Source: Oehlia diaphana
Lineage: Eukaryota > Glomeromycota > Glomeromycetes > Glomerales > Glomeraceae
DNA: 18,817 nucleotides
Reading direction: 5' to 3'
Assembly: GCA_003833135.1 (NCBI GenBank)
Contig: QZLH01002633.1
Span: forward strand, 1 to 18,817
In this document: piece after piece, positions 18,520-18,817 of the stretch
How positions within the stretch are numbered: position 1 is the first letter of the stretch
Layout of the letters: every line of letters starts with the position of its first letter
Translations under genes and position numbers: made by a program
The notes under the pieces: generated by a model
The model's database searches: none
The model's input: only the letters and a program-made list of their open reading frames with translations
What the model was told of the DNA's origin: nothing

Positions 18520-18817
18520 TAGAGATGGAAGCGGCTCATTCGGCTCGATTTTGGTTCACCGTCGGCTTACCATCGACTTGCATTAAGCAAAATGTGTGCT
18601 TCTTGCGTCAAATTAAAGACACAAGTAGTGCATGTGATGACGATCAATCAAAAAAAATTTGATTGGCCATCAACCAATAGTTGGTTAATAATCGCCATAA
18701 TTTTGATGTCGATCCTATTTTGAGCCTTTTCCGAAGTCGGTTTGGAGTCGGCTCGGCTCAATTTTTAAAAGTTAATAAAATTATTTCTAACTAATAAATT
18801 TCTTCTTTTTTTGATTA
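18520..18817 (+). mobile_element. hAT-like terminus with CGGCTC words, partial
   Basis: TAGAGATGG at 18520 fits the hAT terminal pattern (YARNG, and TAGAGATGG-like ends are common), and GC-rich CGGCTC words follow at 18530-18550 and again at 18740-18758, as subterminal arrays do in elements A and B. A hairpin (CAATCAAA/TTTGATTG) lies near 18646-18666. No inverse right end appears before the window closes, so the element is partial or continues beyond. Confidence 0.4.

Overview
The window looks like nuclear DNA of an arbuscular mycorrhizal fungus (Glomeromycotina, Rhizophagus irregularis or a close relative). It is very AT-rich, its introns are short (59-84 nt) GT-AG spliceosomal introns, and the best gene belongs to the tyrosine-kinase-like (TKL) protein kinase family that is hugely expanded in these fungi. 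This assignment rests on recognising family features from memory; no search was run. Two ambiguous bases (5923, 6293) suggest draft assembly.

Layout. 1-657: two copies of a ~195-bp repeat spaced by 458 bp. 658-3512: gene-poor, AT-rich, with possible coding relics (1945-2826) and a CCGG/GGCC-rich repeat patch (2880-3205). 3513-5706 (minus): an eight-exon TKL kinase gene whose catalytic core carries two single-base indels and whose tail is built from tiny symmetrical exons. 5721-6597: a decayed hAT DNA transposon lying against the kinase start codon. 7776-8342 (minus): an Asn/Gln-rich protein gene. 8586-9045: two small TIR elements side by side. 10046-10207: an inverted, broken copy of the 3' end of the Asn/Gln-rich gene. 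10208-13266: mostly empty AT-rich DNA. 13267-13400: a TA-flanked pogo-like MITE full of TGGCC words. 13984-15317: a second hAT relic, keeping a BED-finger-like N-terminal exon pair and the C-terminal dimerisation region, split by a 443-bp Mutator-like MITE with a perfect 9-bp target duplication. 16480-17190: three tandem units of ~242-266 bp. 17437-17943 (plus): a small secreted Cys-rich protein with a TATA box and a possible extra last exon. 18520 to the end: a hAT-like terminus with CGGCTC words.

Only three genes are well supported, and nothing suggests they share a pathway. The kinase is a cytoplasmic signalling protein, the secreted protein could be an effector or wall/apoplast protein, and the Asn/Gln-rich protein may be regulatory. 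The main story is transposon decay and nesting: hAT relics with GGGTC-type subterminal repeats, one of which appears to supply the kinase promoter. Many other open frames of 60-80 codons are what chance gives at this AT content, so they are not annotated.
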